64,000 nt of DNA from Tetragonia tetragonoides (GCA_038025085.1 CM076146.1:24684501-24748500); one strand, 5' to 3'; shown: positions 24,501-34,938, counted from the stretch's first letter. Made by a program: numbers and translations. Notes: generated by a model from the sequence alone, not told the origin.

Positions 24501-25850
24501 GAAGGGGAGCATGGCGATTATTTCATACAAGATGGGTTTCTATTCAAGAGGAACAAGTTTTGCGTTCCTAGGTCCTCTGTACGTGAGCTATTGGTTAGAG
24601 AAGTTCACTCGGGAGGATTAGCTGGACATTTTGGAGTAACTAAAACCCTTGAGCTGTTACAAGAACACTTTTATTGGCCTAAGATGCTCAAAGATGTACA
24701 TGCTATTGTGACGAGATGCGCTACATGTCAACGGGCCAAGAGTGCTTTTCACAAAGGGTTATACACACCATTACCGGTTCCTAGCATTCCCTGGGAGAGT
24801 GTGAGCATGGATTTCATTGTGGCACTCCCTAGAACTCAAAGGGGAAAAGATGCTGTGATGGTTGTTGTTGATAGATTGTCCAAGATGGCGCACTTTGTGC
24901 CATGTCACAAGACCGATGACGCCTCTCATGTTGCTGACTTGTTCTACAAAGAGATAGTGAGGCTACATGGCATTCCCAAGACCATTGTGTCAGATCGAGA
25001 TACTAAGTTTCTGAGCTACTTTTGGAAGACACTTTGGAGACTCGTTGGGACGAAGTTACTCTTTAGCACTTTACATCACCCACAAACAGATGGGCAAACC
25101 GAGGTTACAAACAGGACCCTTGGTACTTTGCTTAGAGGGTTGGTGAGTAGAAGCACAAAAGATTGGGATATTAAGCTAGCACATGCGGAGTTTGCATATA
25201 ACAGAACGCCTGGATTTACCACGGGTCGTTCTCCATTTGAGATTGTGTATGGCATTAATCCTTATTTGCCTATTGATTTCGTGTCTTTGCCTAGAGATGA
25301 TGTTATCAATGTAGATGCCAAGGCAAGACAACAAGCTTTCCAGAAGACCTGTGAGCAAGTTCGTGCGCGAGTAGAGAAGATGAACTCAAGGTACCAAGCT
25401 AGAGCTAACAAGGAAAGAAAGCAAGTTCTATTTGAACCTGGTGACTTAGTTTGGCTACACCTGCGCAAAGAAAGATTTCCTTCTAGACGCAAGAACAAGC
25501 TTATGCCTCGAGCAGATGGTCCTTTTCAAGTTCTAGAGAAGATTGGAGACAATGCATGCAAGATTGATCTTCCTAGTGAGTATGGAAACGTGAGCTCAAC
25601 CTTCAATGTCGGTGATCTTAGCCCTTACTTAGAGGATACGAATTTGAGGGCAAATTTTTTTAAAGAAGGGGAGGTTGATGCAGGAGCAAGTACGTTAAAG
25701 GACAAGCAAGAAGACGACGAATCAAGAACGTCCAAGAACCCAGTTCTTGAAACGTTAATGCTTGATCTTGAGCTGCTCATTGCCAAGAGTATAATGCCAC
25801 GTGAGGTAAAGTGTGAGGTAACTATGTTAGAGTGGCAAGAAGATGACTAG
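21588..25850 (+). CDS. Gag-Pol polyprotein, uninterrupted but protease-less
   Basis: The first in-frame ATG after the primer site is 21588; upstream codons are open but non-ATG. The frame is 1420 aa. Gag has the retrotransposon gag fold (EYDGSYDPEAFLDWL) and a CCHC zinc knuckle at residues 312-325. The frame then passes from HSRC straight to GRPWQFDRKV near 22780, so the aspartic protease with its D-S/T-G triad is missing in frame. RT has YLDD at 678-681, followed by RNase H. Integrase has H1007, H1014, C1044, C1047 and a DD35E triad D1075, D1136, E1172. The last 57 or so codons lie inside the 3' LTR. I recall LTR-overlapping tails in CRM centromeric chromoviruses, and the pol sequence is CRM-like, but the clade is an inference. 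Confidence 0.93.
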   Translation: MGEPSELAKLLTAMEDLRTSFKSQEERMAAMERRNQEDRENMETRMRRIHWRNHNRDPDFDEEFEDTSGTRTNDAPKPRHPYDDGRNLKVELPEYDGSYDPEAFLDWLRTMERVFEYKEYDERRRCKLATLKLTKHASLWYENLKARRKKEEKAKIETWDKLKKYLKKRFLPKEFEQEQFLKLTSLSQETSSVQDYLQKFEHMHMMCDLEEKEELKIARFIKGLNPTLGRKVELVPYVTFEDVCKIALKIEKQEKEQKPVARDVIKGYTNFRNQYNARENATFSKSASVPSKPVTQDKGKAVATKDKNQLRCFKCQGYGHYAYECGLKKALTIAELEEMEPSFVMPITEDSDEDIGEPFIEDYGIPEVGETLILTKLLHTTVAVDESDQREQIFHSRCKVRGRPWQFDRKVSHDGVNNIYTVEHNQKRIKLLPLTATEVKEAKASKKASRVMVIGEKEMEKEVASETMSYLVLLFEPNMCNNPNYDPELRLLLERFKEVFPEELPPGLPPMRGIEHQIDLVPGAPLPNRPAYRCNPEEAKELQRQAEELVQRGYVRESLSPCAVPALLVPKKDGTWRMCIDSRAVNNITIKYRFPMLRLDDMLDELHGSQLFSKIDLRAGYHQVRIKEGDEWKTAFKTRHGLYEWLVMPFGLCNAPSTFMRLMNEVLRAFLGKFVVVYLDDILIFSKTKEEHLVHLQRVFEKLKEQQLFGKLEKCDFMLPKVIFLGYIVSKDGVHVDPSKVEAMASWPAPTNIHEVRSFHGLASFYRRFIRNFSSITAPITELMKKGEFNWSESAQKAFVEVKEKLCQAPILALPDFDRLFEVECDASGVGIGAVLIQEKRPIAYFSEKLNGARLNYSTYDREFYAIVRALEHWSHYLRPKPFVLHSDHEALKYIHGQQKLNPRHAKWVEFLQSFTFSAKYKDGKSNVVADALSRRNHLLVTLEAKLLGFEHLQELYDKDADFSELFRACKEGEHGDYFIQDGFLFKRNKFCVPRSSVRELLVREVHSGGLAGHFGVTKTLELLQEHFYWPKMLKDVHAIVTRCATCQRAKSAFHKGLYTPLPVPSIPWESVSMDFIVALPRTQRGKDAVMVVVDRLSKMAHFVPCHKTDDASHVADLFYKEIVRLHGIPKTIVSDRDTKFLSYFWKTLWRLVGTKLLFSTLHHPQTDGQTEVTNRTLGTLLRGLVSRSTKDWDIKLAHAEFAYNRTPGFTTGRSPFEIVYGINPYLPIDFVSLPRDDVINVDAKARQQAFQKTCEQVRARVEKMNSRYQARANKERKQVLFEPGDLVWLHLRKERFPSRRKNKLMPRADGPFQVLEKIGDNACKIDLPSEYGNVSSTFNVGDLSPYLEDTNLRANFFKEGEVDAGASTLKDKQEDDESRTSKNPVLETLMLDLELLIAKSIMPREVKCEVTMLEWQEDD
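25662..25675 (+). other. Polypurine tract
   Basis: A purine run (AAAGAAGGGGAGG) immediately 5' of the 3' LTR, the plus-strand primer for reverse transcription. It is also coding, because Gag-Pol reads through it. Confidence 0.85.
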
Positions 25851-26337
25851 AAGCTGAAAAGAAGAAGCCTTGGGCGCCAAGGCAACTGTTCCAGCGGTTT
25901 TGAGCCTTGGGCGCTAGGTAATCAGTTGTTCAGTTCTATTTCGTTTAGTATTCCCATTATTAGTTAGAATATGTTTAGGAGAGTAATAATCTGATTGTTA
26001 TTAGTATTAGAAGTCCATTAGGTATTAGGAAAGATGTTAGTTAGTCCGTTTTACAATTGTAGTCAGTTTTGTAGTTAGTTTCCTATTCGGACTAGGATTA
26101 GGATTCCGAATAGCTTTAGATTTTCTTTGTCTATAAATAGGGGAGAGCTTTGCTATTGTAAACTCGTGCTTTGATGATTAATTATTGAATACGTGAGTAT
26201 TTACCCCTCAAACTGAGTGATTCAGGTTGAAACCCTTACGAGTGATTCGTGAGTTGTTCTTGAGTGATTCTTGAACAAGATCCCTTTGTGTGATACTATC
26301 AAAGGTTAATTTCCGTTTTGTTACTTATTTCACATCA
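25676..26337 (+). repeat. 3' LTR of the young gypsy element
   Basis: 662 bp; no difference from the 5' LTR noticed in a by-eye comparison. Encodes the C-terminal tail of Gag-Pol up to the stop at 25848-25850. Confidence 0.97.
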
Positions 26338-27440
26338 TCTCTATTCTTGAATTTTTCAATACAGTGCCATAATGTCAATGAGAAACATTCATAATTAATT
26401 TGAGAAACAAGAGAGAAAGAAAGAAAGAAAACTGACATGGTGGAGAACAGTCTTCCTCCTGTACCAGTGGACATCAATGGTATTTCCTCCCTTGTCAGAA
26501 ACATGACCCACATGTAGAGGCTACAAATTTACGAAAATAGCTTTATGAGTTCTCTTTAAATGGTATTTATTGTTAAATCATGATCAGTCCATGCAAGAGG
26601 CTTAAAAACGAGTGTACCTGGTGAATATCTCCCATAAGATGAGCAAGGAATAGAAGTGCTTCTGTGAGATTATCTTGTATACACCAATTACAAAAACTTG
26701 TTTAATACGATCTTACCGTGACTTTTGGTAAGATGTTGGTCACTTATTGATGGAATAAGAGTCACGCGGCTCATAACAAGTGATTCCTACATTTTTTAAT
26801 AGTGACCCCATTTTTCTGTGAGTTGGTCTCACAGAAGACTTGCTCATTAACTAGAATAATTGCAATATAAATTGACATTAACTAGAAAGGGATCAGAACG
26901 TACATTGATGAGAATGAACTGCAACACTATGTTTCTTGTACGTAAGAAGCTGAGCAGTGTAATTATTCACTGCCCCTGCAACACATCTGTCCTTCACTCC
27001 ATCTTCATCCTTGCAATCCCCTTACAAAACAAAAAAAAAATATATATATATAAAATAGTCTCACTGTGAGACAAATATTACGTTTTGAACAAAAAGTGTT
27101 ACTTTTTGACTGAAAGTACCAAAAATAAGGTTACATATTATATAAAAAAAAGTATTACTTTTGATTGTGTTACTATGAAATGGTCTTTCCGGAATTTGTA
27201 TGTAAGTGCCAAACAAGGATAATTAACATAAGTACTCTAATATGTAATGCTAGTATTGTACTTACTATTGTACTAGAAATTGCAGAGAGAATCAGGGACA
27301 TTGATATAATGGAGGGGTGAAGACCAGTGGTAACGAAACTTAACATGGTCTGCCCAAGAACATACACTGCTAAAGTCCCCTTCTGCATAATCTGGTAGCA
27401 GTTGCTTCACTGTTTCATTTGCTCCTTTACTCAACCTTGA

Positions 27441-28308
27441 CTGTCACAATACATACAACGGTAAATGTAAGATAAGTTTGAACACTAGGCCTTAACATTA
27501 TCTCCAAACAATTTTATTTTTTTTTTGAGCTAAGTGATGATGCATATGAAGAAGAGAAAAAAAAAATTAAAAATTGACATTGTGTTTCGAAGTTCAGTAG
27601 AATAAATGACTTGTCACAAAAATATAGTTTAGAAGTGACAATTATATGATTCCATTAAGTAATTAAAGGAATCAAGAGATCGATGCTCCACTGCTTAGTA
27701 TTTAGTAATATTGTCCTTCAAACCATGAGATTGAGGGTTCAATACTTATTTCGATATTTGTGCCTTCTCATCACCCAAAAAAATCATTGAAGTAAACTTC
27801 AAAATTCAAAATGAAAAGATATTATACTAGTTATTCGAAGTGTCATCTCTTACCCGATCAAATATGTCCTCTATTAAAAGCAAATGAAATAAAACTTTTG
27901 TTTTTGATTGGAGGATCGACAAGTGATCACTGACCTTCCAATAAAATCTCTAAATCTTGTGAAAAAGCTACATAAATATTTGTCGAGAAGGACTCTTCAT
28001 TCTCAAAATCAACACCCTACTTTCTAAGGCTATATATGCGTAAACTTTTGGGTGACTCTATAACCTTCACGCTTAACTATAACAAAAGACTAAAAGAACA
28101 CTACTAAAGCAACTAAAATGAAATAAAAACTTTTAACTTCAAAACTAATTGAGCATGGGTTACTTAGGGATTAGGATCATTAAATTCTTAATTGTTCCCA
28201 AATTAGAGTGAAAGGGTTATCTTTATCCCAGTAAAATAATCAAATGTTACAATCCAACCCCATTGATAAGAACTTAAGAAGGCAGAGAGAGAGAGAGAGA
28301 GAATTAAC
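27441..28308 (-). other. Nuclease intron 1
   Basis: GT-AG intron. A segment around 27665-27786 has a B-box-like GGGTTCAATAC and an A-rich end (CCCAAAAAAAT), suggesting a plus-strand SINE remnant. A GA tract lies at 28284-28302 beside the exon 1 donor. Confidence 0.4.
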
Positions 28309-28419
28309 CTGAGCAATGCGGCAAATAGCGAGATGACCATCAGTGCCCCAACCATGGATGTAATTTGGACAGAGAAGCACAAGAAAGAGACTAGCCAATG
28401 TCAAATTCAAACCCCTCAT

Positions 28420-29497
28420 TTTTTTCTTCTATTTCTTTTTGACTGAGACCCTCAAATAAACGTATATTTTCTCACTCTAATTTGCTATTATATGCATCAT
28501 AAGTTCATAACTATCACGATCCATAGGCGGTAAAGGAAAAAGATCAACCTTTTTAAAAGGATAGTATATTTGTCTATTGAGGCTAACTAGCTAAGTGTGA
28601 ATAATGTATGATTCTATACCATATCTCCCTTTAGTAAATGATTCATGATCGCCACAATTGATTTCATACGTTCACAATTCGCCCCATTTTTCCCCTTTTG
28701 TGATATTCCATTAACTATAGTGATAATTACTCCCTTCATCCCGTATTTACTTCTTATTTGGTCTTAGAAGGTTAAACTTTACAAACCTTTGAAAGAGTTT
28801 TAGAGGTCTTCCCAAATTTCAAAAAAGGTTTTGGGCACCATATAGTGTAGTTTCTTAGAGCTTATATTAGGTCAGTTATTCAGTTAAATTTAGGGGTGAT
28901 CTCGGGTCAATTTAGTGATTTTCAGTTCAGTTCAATTCAGTGCTGCTCAATTCAAAAACATACTTTTTGACAGTTTTTGTTTTTGTCTCACATACCAAGT
29001 ATTGTTCAATTCAATTCAGTGGTGTTCATTTTAATTCAGTTCAGTTTAACGCTAAAGAACACGAAAAACCACAATAATAGTTAGGCCTAATAATTTCACC
29101 TGAATCAAAAAATAAGGATAATCGCTTTATCCTCCCCAAATAAATAATGCGTGAAAACCCAATTAAATGTGTTTTGGATGGGTGACAGGTGGAATTTGAT
29201 GGATGATTTCCACCCGAAAATCCGATCTGTAAATTCACCTATCATCCGTTTACCTATTTAGCACTAATATATAAAATTAAAAATTTATAAGCTAAAAAAA
29301 CAGAACCCTTACATTTTCGTTAAAGAAAATAGAACCCTTACATTCCTGTCCGTCTCCCTCACTCAGTCTCCTCATCAATTGCCCCTCTTATCATTGCATA
29401 ATACGTGCTCATGAATGTACTTATGATCTTTCATTCTCAGACTTGATGCAAAAACTGTATTATTCTGATTGGCCAAAACAATACTTGAAGTGGGTTA
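28420..29497. other. Nuclease upstream region
   Basis: Probable promoter of the nuclease gene. A single Stowaway-like end (CTCCCTTCATCCC) sits at about 28730 without a partner. Near 28905-29050 TTCAGTTCAATTCAG motifs recur. Near 29160-29250 there is a stretch like the GGGTGATGG repeats at 8.0-8.6 kb. No gene seen. Confidence 0.4.
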
Positions 29498-29502
29498 GGT
29501 GC

Positions 29503-29656
29503 TGATAGAATATGTATATAGGAAAATATTGTAAACATTAATTCTTATTAGGCTTAGGCTCATTACCTTGTAACCTACTATGTACTCAGTCAGTATATAT
29601 TGCAAATAATATATAGGAAACCCTCAAGGGGAATTACCACAATTCATAAACTCACA
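29503..29656 (+). repeat. 5' LTR of the copia element
   Basis: 154 bp; unusually short for a copia element. About 8% diverged from its partner. Confidence 0.9.
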
Positions 29657-29924
29657 TGGTATTAAAGCAAACTTGCTCTAACCCTACCTCTCTCTCAACA
29701 GTCGTGCCCTAGCCCGCCGACCGACCGCTCCTCTGTCGTCTGTCCGCCGGCCACGTCACCGTTGCCCTCCGGCCTGTCGCCCGCTGCTCCGACCACTTGC
29801 TTCCGCTGCCACTCCGTCGAGCCGCCGACCCGTACCCTTCCTTCTCTCGGTAACAGCCGCCCCTCCTCATCTCTATCAATTTCGTGCTCTTCTTGTTTGT
29901 CACAGGCGAATATTCTCCTCTTGG

Positions 29925-30950
29925 TAACTTTGCTGTGTGATTCTATCAACCTCTCTCTTGATTACAGTGATTTGTCCTCTTTTTCTCACTTGCCGTGACT
30001 AAAGTACTTTGTCCTTTTATTTTTTTATCATCCTCTTGTCATAGTATTTAATTGCTTAGTTCCTTTTTAGCATAATATTGAGATGGCAGTTGATGATAAT
30101 CATTCCCCAATTCTCCCCCACCCTCATATGAGTTCCTTGTCGATGACGATACTCCCTCACCTCTATGCCGCGAACTCCTTCTCTCCCACCCACCCGGGCG
30201 CTCCCCCTCCCACAATACCGCCTACTCCCCCGGCGTCCCCGGCTCCGTCTCTGAGGGGTGTCGCCTCCTCCTTCCCCCTCGACCCCCCCACCGAATGCTC
30301 CCCACCACCCTCCACGGCTCCCCACCCGCCTATCGAGCCTGTGCCGTCCACCCCCCCGCGCACCCATGTCAGTACCGCCCCTCCCCCACCTCCCCCCCCC
30401 CCCCCACCACCACCACCACCACCAAAACCCCCTACTCATACCATGACTACCCGCAGGCAAGCCGGGAATTTCAAACCCCGCAAAATCTTCACTCTCCACA
30501 CCACCACCTCTCGCACCACTTCCCCCTCTCCCCTCCCTCGCTCTCTTGTCCAGGCATTAAAAAACCATCACTGGCGGGCTGCTATGCAGTCGGAATATGA
30601 TGTTTTAATTAAAAATAACACTTGGGACTTAGAACCCCGACCCCCAGGGGGTTAATGTGGTTCGTTCAATTTGGCTTTTCAAGCATAAATTTAACTCTGA
30701 TGGTTCGCTTGAGCGGCACAAGGCCCGCATGGTTGCTAATGGTAAATCTCAGTGTCCCGGTATGCAAACTTGCTCTAACTTTGCTGTGTGATTCTATAAA
30801 CCTCTCTCTTGATTACAGTGCTTTGTCCTCTTTTTGCTCACTTGCCGTGACTAAAGTACTTTGTCCTTTTATTTTTTTATCATCCTCTTGCCGTAGTATT
30901 TAATTGCTTAGTTCCTTTTTAGCATAATATTGAGATGACAGTTGATGATA
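29925..30950 (+). repeat. Direct duplication of the copia leader around a displaced pol segment
   Basis: About 175 bp of leader (29925-30099) recurs at 30777-30950 with few differences. Between the copies lies a proline-rich linker and the start of RT (MTTRRQAGNFKP, then WRAAMQSEYDVLIKNNTWDL, then FKHKFNSDG) that belongs downstream of integrase. It has been moved or copied upstream of gag. Confidence 0.85.
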
Positions 30951-30975
30951 ACCCTCCCCCCGCCCACCACCACCC

Positions 30976-33900
30976 ATGCATGTTTATGGCATAAACAATA
31001 TTCGAACGTATGTACCCTTAATCCTTAACTTGAATGAATTGAATTATGATGCTTGGAGGAAACTCTTTGAAACCCATTGTATTGGCTTTAGTGTTCTAGG
31101 TCATATGGATGGCACCTCCGTGGCCTCCGGACCCCATGATTTGGAATGGACTCGTCTTGATGGTATTGTTAAAACTTGGATTTATGGCACCATTGACCAA
31201 TCTTTACTCCAAATGATTTTAAAACCTAAGAGCACGGCTCGAACCTTATGGCTTACCCTTGAGGATTTGTTCCGTGATAATAAAGAAGCTCGGGCCCTCC
31301 AAATTGAAAATGAACTTCATAACTTGTCAATGGGTGATTTGTTTGTTCATGATTATTGTGCTAAAATCAAGATCCTAGTCGATTTACTTTGGAATATTGA
31401 TAGCCCCGTTAATGAGCGTCAACTTATTAATCACACTATTCATGGCCTTTCTGATAAGTTCGATAATATTCATAATGTCATACAACATCACAAGCCCTTC
31501 CCCACTTTCCTCCAAACCCTCTCCATGCTCCTCCTTGAAGAGGGTCGCCTAGCCAAACAACCAAAAGCTGCCTCCCCTCACCACCATGACCACCCCCTCA
31601 TCCCCCATGTTCCTCTACTCACACCACCAATACCCACCCTCCCTAGCTCCCTACCCACTCCCCTACCCCACGGCCTACCCCCAAGGCTACCCCCATCAAG
31701 CCTACTTCACCACCCCCCTCCCCTCCCTCTTACCCGACCACCCAACACCACCCAAACCCGCCTCCACCAAGCCCTTACCCGGCCCCGCCCGTCAACCCAC
31801 CACTCTCCCCCTCTCCTCAATTGGTCGACCCCGCCAACCCTCTGCCAACAACAACAACAAAGGCAACCACAAGAGCAACCGCAGCAAGGGCGGGCGCGCT
31901 GATTCCCCCTCCGCCGCCCCTGCTGCCGTTCCTGCTCCGGCCCCGTTGCCGCCCGCGTACTGGATCCCCCAGTACGGCCCGCCGGGAGGGTGGCCGCACC
32001 TGCCGCCAACCCATCCCCGCGCCTCCTAGCTCCGTCGCGAGCCCAGCTCCCCCCCAGGCCGGCGCCGGCATCCTAGGCCTCGCCCCTGGCCAGTCGTTCG
32101 CCCATCTTGCTCAGGTGGCCCCCGCGGGCACCCATCCACCCGCGGTCCTGCCCGCCGGCCACGTCCCTCTCCCTTGGACGTGGTTTGCGGCCCCTCCTGC
32201 AGGATACTCCAGCCCCGCGGAATACACCACCACCCTTTCTCAGGCATTCAACACTATGAGCCTCCAGGACCCGGGTAATACAGGTTGGTACATGGACACT
32301 AGAGCTATTGCCCATTTGACATCCCAGCCAGGTATCCTTCGTTTAATTTTTGGTTCAAGCATTAATAATTCTGTAACTGTTGATGATGGTAATAATATTC
32401 TTGTGACATGTATGGGCTACACTTCCTTACCCTCCTCCTCCCGTCTCCTTCACCTACAAAATGTCTTAGTTGTCCCTCACATAACTAAAAACCTTATCTT
32501 TGTGCGTCGGTTTGTCCGTGAAAACCACTGTGTTGTTGCCTTTGACCCTTATGGTTTCTCTGTCTATGATTTTCAGACGCGGACCCCTCTCCTCCGGTGT
32601 GATAGCTCAGGGGAACTCTACCCTGTCACCTCCACCACCACAAAGTCATCCAATCCCTCCGTTTTCCTCACTTGCACCCGCTCCACTTGGCATCAACGTT
32701 TGGGGCATCCGGAAGAGTCTATTATCAAGTCTTTAGTTAGTAGTGGTTTTATTGAGTGTAATAATGACAAAGCGTCTTCCCTATGTCACGCTTGTCAATT
32801 AGGAAAGCATGTTACATTACCTTTTTATCGCTCAAACACTGTCGTTACCTCCCCCTTTGACATTGTTCATTCGGACCTTTGGACCTCCCATCTCCCTAGC
32901 ATTCGCGGCATTCGCTACTATGTTATTTTCTTAGATCACTACTCTCAGTTTTTGTGGGTTTGTCCAGTGTCAAGACCGGCACACTAGGAATTACCATTAG
33001 CAACCATGCGGGCCTTGTGCCGTTCAAGAGAACCATTAGAGTTAAATTTATGCTTGAAAAGTCACATTGAACAAACCACAATAACCCCTGGGGGTCGGAG
33101 TTCCAAGTCCCAACTGTTATTTTTAATTAAAGCATCATATTTCGACTGCATAGCAGCCCGCCAGTGATGGTGTTTTAATGCCTGGACATGAGAGCGAGGG
33201 AGGGGAGAGGGGGAAGTGGTGGGAGAGGTGGTGGTGTAGAGAGTGAAGATTTTGCGGGGTTTGAAAATCCCGGCTTGCCCGCGGGTAGTCATGGCATGAG
33301 TAAAGGGTTTTGGTGGTGGGGGGGGGGAGGTGGGGGAGGGGCGGTACTGACATGGGTGGGCGGGGGGGTGGACGGTACGGGCTCGGTAGGCGGGTGGGGA
33401 GCCATGGAGGATGTGGGGAGCATTCGGTGGGGGGGAGGGGGGAGGGGGGGAAGGAGGAGGCGACACCCCCGGAGCCGGAGCCGGGGACGAGACTTTTAGT
33501 CCCGTAGTCAAACCAGCGACCATCCGTATTGTTCTCAGTTTGGATCTATCCCATGCCTGGCCCATTCACCAGCTCGATGTCAAGAATGCCTTCTTACACG
33601 GTCATTTGCAGGAAACAGTTTATATGCATCAGCCCCCCGACTTTGTTGATCCCGCCCATCCTAACTATGTTTGCTGCCTACGGAAGTCTCTGTATGGCCT
33701 CAAACAAGCTCGGTGGGCCTGGTTTCAGCGATTTGCCGATTATGTGACTCGTGTTGGTTTCTCCAACAGCAAGTCCGACACATCTTGGTTCATCTATCGC
33801 CATGGGCCTGACACTGCTTATTTACTGCTTTATGTTGATGATATTGTCATTACTGCCTCTTCTGACACTCTTCTACAGCGTATCATTGCTTCTCTGAGTT

Positions 33901-34782
33901 CTGAATTTGCCATGACTGACCTTGGACCACTCCATTATTTCCTTGGTATCACGGCTACTCGCAACTCTCACGGCCTTTTCCTGTCTCAGCACAAATATGC
34001 CCTTGAGATTCTTGATCGTGTCGGAATGACAGATTGCAAGCCCTGCCTCACGCCCGTGGACAACAAGTCCAAGCTTGGTCCGTCCACCGGCCCCGGAGCT
34101 CTACCGCCGCTTAGCCGGGGCACTGCAGTATCTCACTTTCACCCGCCCTTACATCTCCTATGCTGTGTAGCAGATTTGCTTGTTCATGCATGACCCCCGG
34201 GAACCTCACCTAGGGGCCCTTAAGCTAATCATTCGCTATATTCAGGGTACTCTCGAGTATGGTCTTCAGTTATACCCCTTTGCCACCACTGGCCTCATTG
34301 CTTATTCTGATGCCGATTGGGCCGGGTGCCCAGACTCTCGGCGATCCACTTCCGGTTACTGCATCTTCATGGGTGACAATTTGCTCTCTTGGTCGTCCAA
34401 ACGTCAAGGGACCGTCTCCCGCTCTAGTGCCGAAGCTGAATACAGGGGTGTCGCCAATGCCGTTGTTGAGACTTGTTGGCTGCGCAACTTGCTCCTTGAG
34501 TTGCACTGCCCTGTTACTCGTGCCACCCATTTATATTGTGATAATGTCAGTGCAGTCTATTTTTCCACTAACCCTATGCAGCACCAGCGGACCAAACACA
34601 TTGAGATTGACATTCACTTTGTTCGTGAAAAGGTCGCCCTCTGTCAGGTTCGTGTTCTACACGTACCGTCTAGCTCCCAGTATGCAGATATTTTTACCAA
34701 GGGCCTTCCTATGACTCTGTTTAATGACTTTCTCTATAGTCTGAGCGTCTGTTTACCTCCCGCTCCGACTGCCGGGGTGTGA
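30976..34782 (+). pseudogene. Copia gag-pol pseudogene
   Basis: Gag (UBN2-type) starts at 30976 (NLNELNYDAWRKLFE) and loses frame near 31570 in a proline-rich stretch. Another frame (to 32987) carries the protease motif as DTRAIAH, where the DTG glycine is replaced by Arg (AGA at 32301-32303). It continues with the pre-integrase finger (WHQRLGH ... CHACQLGKH) and the first part of the integrase core (HSDLW ... FLDHYSQFLW), then breaks off. After an inverted segment, RT resumes with ETFSPVVKPATIR. YVDD is intact at 33831-33842. A frameshift near 34130 separates RT from RNase H (DADWAGCPDSRRSTSG, to 34782). Not functional. Confidence 0.9.
32988..33491 (-). repeat. Inverted copy of the copia pol linker
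   Basis: On the minus strand this encodes the same linker seen forward at about 30227-30746 (MTTRGQAGIFKPRKIF; WRAAMQSKYDALIKNN; FNSNGS-like). It replaces the end of integrase and the true linker. Flanking plus-strand reading passes directly into RT. Confidence 0.85.
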
Positions 34783-34933
34783 TAGAATATGTATATAGAA
34801 AAATATTGTAAATATTAATTCCTATTAGGCTTAGGCCCATTACCTTGTAACCTACTCTGTACTCAGTCATTATATATTGCAAATAATATATAGAAAACCC
34901 CTAAGAGAAATTACCACAATTTATAAACTCACA
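34780..34933 (+). repeat. 3' LTR of the copia element
   Basis: 154 bp, pairs with 29503-29656. It follows the RNase H stop codon and a weak purine tract. Confidence 0.9.
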
Positions 34934-34938
34934 GGTGC

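Larger units (their letters stand above)
20763..26337 (+). mobile_element. Young full-length Ty3/gypsy (CRM-like chromovirus) in a nuclease intron
   Basis: Two 662-bp LTRs (20763-21424 and 25676-26337) look identical by eye, start TGATG and end CATCA, and are flanked by TCTCT on both sides (20758-20762 and 26338-26342). A primer-binding site complementary to initiator tRNA-Met (TGGTATCAGAGC) lies at 21428-21439. A polypurine tract (AAAGAAGGGGAGG) precedes the 3' LTR. One uninterrupted Gag-Pol frame fills the interior but lacks the protease. Identical LTRs imply very recent insertion. Confidence 0.97.
20104..28419 (-). pseudogene. S1/P1 nuclease (endonuclease 2-like), split by a retrotransposon and a nonsense codon
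   Basis: Nine minus-strand GT-AG exons join in phase to 849 nt (282 aa, family about 290): 28309-28419, 27266-27440, 26928-27020, 26618-26673, 26437-26520, 20622-20714, 20456-20523, 20304-20377 and 20104-20198. Exon 1 has a signal peptide ending at WGTDGHL; in this family the mature N-terminal Trp and the His bind zinc. Other zinc ligands are visible in CSWADH, PLHYI, AHLMGDIHQ and GNTIDVHW. The family cleaves single-stranded DNA and RNA in senescence and cell death. Two defects: codon 93 is TAG (27273-27275, CNF*YN, probably from CAG), and intron 5 carries a 5,575-bp gypsy element. The stop alone would remove most of the enzyme; the intronic insertion might be spliced out. Confidence 0.92.
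29503..34933 (+). mobile_element. Old, internally rearranged Ty1/copia element with 154-bp LTRs
   Basis: LTRs at 29503-29656 and 34780-34933 are both 154 bp, start TGATAGAA and end CTCACA. GGTGC flanks both sides (29498-29502 and 34934-34938). A degenerate tRNA-Met primer site (TGGTATTAAAGC) follows the 5' LTR. I count about 12 differences between the LTRs (8%), so the insertion is old. The interior order is abnormal: leader, pol linker, leader again, gag, protease, start of integrase, inverted linker, RT, RNase H. Confidence 0.93.

Noticed and set aside
28727..28760. Stowaway-like end upstream of the nuclease gene
   Set aside because: No inverted partner or TA-flanked second end found, so not listed as an element.
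29695..29998. GC-rich frames just inside the copia 5' LTR
   Set aside because: They lie in the untranslated leader, before gag, and share no retroviral motif.
30056..30499. Gly/Trp-rich minus-strand frame, and similar ones at 31707-32071 and 33188-33507
   Set aside because: Antisense of the proline-rich copia linker; low complexity only.
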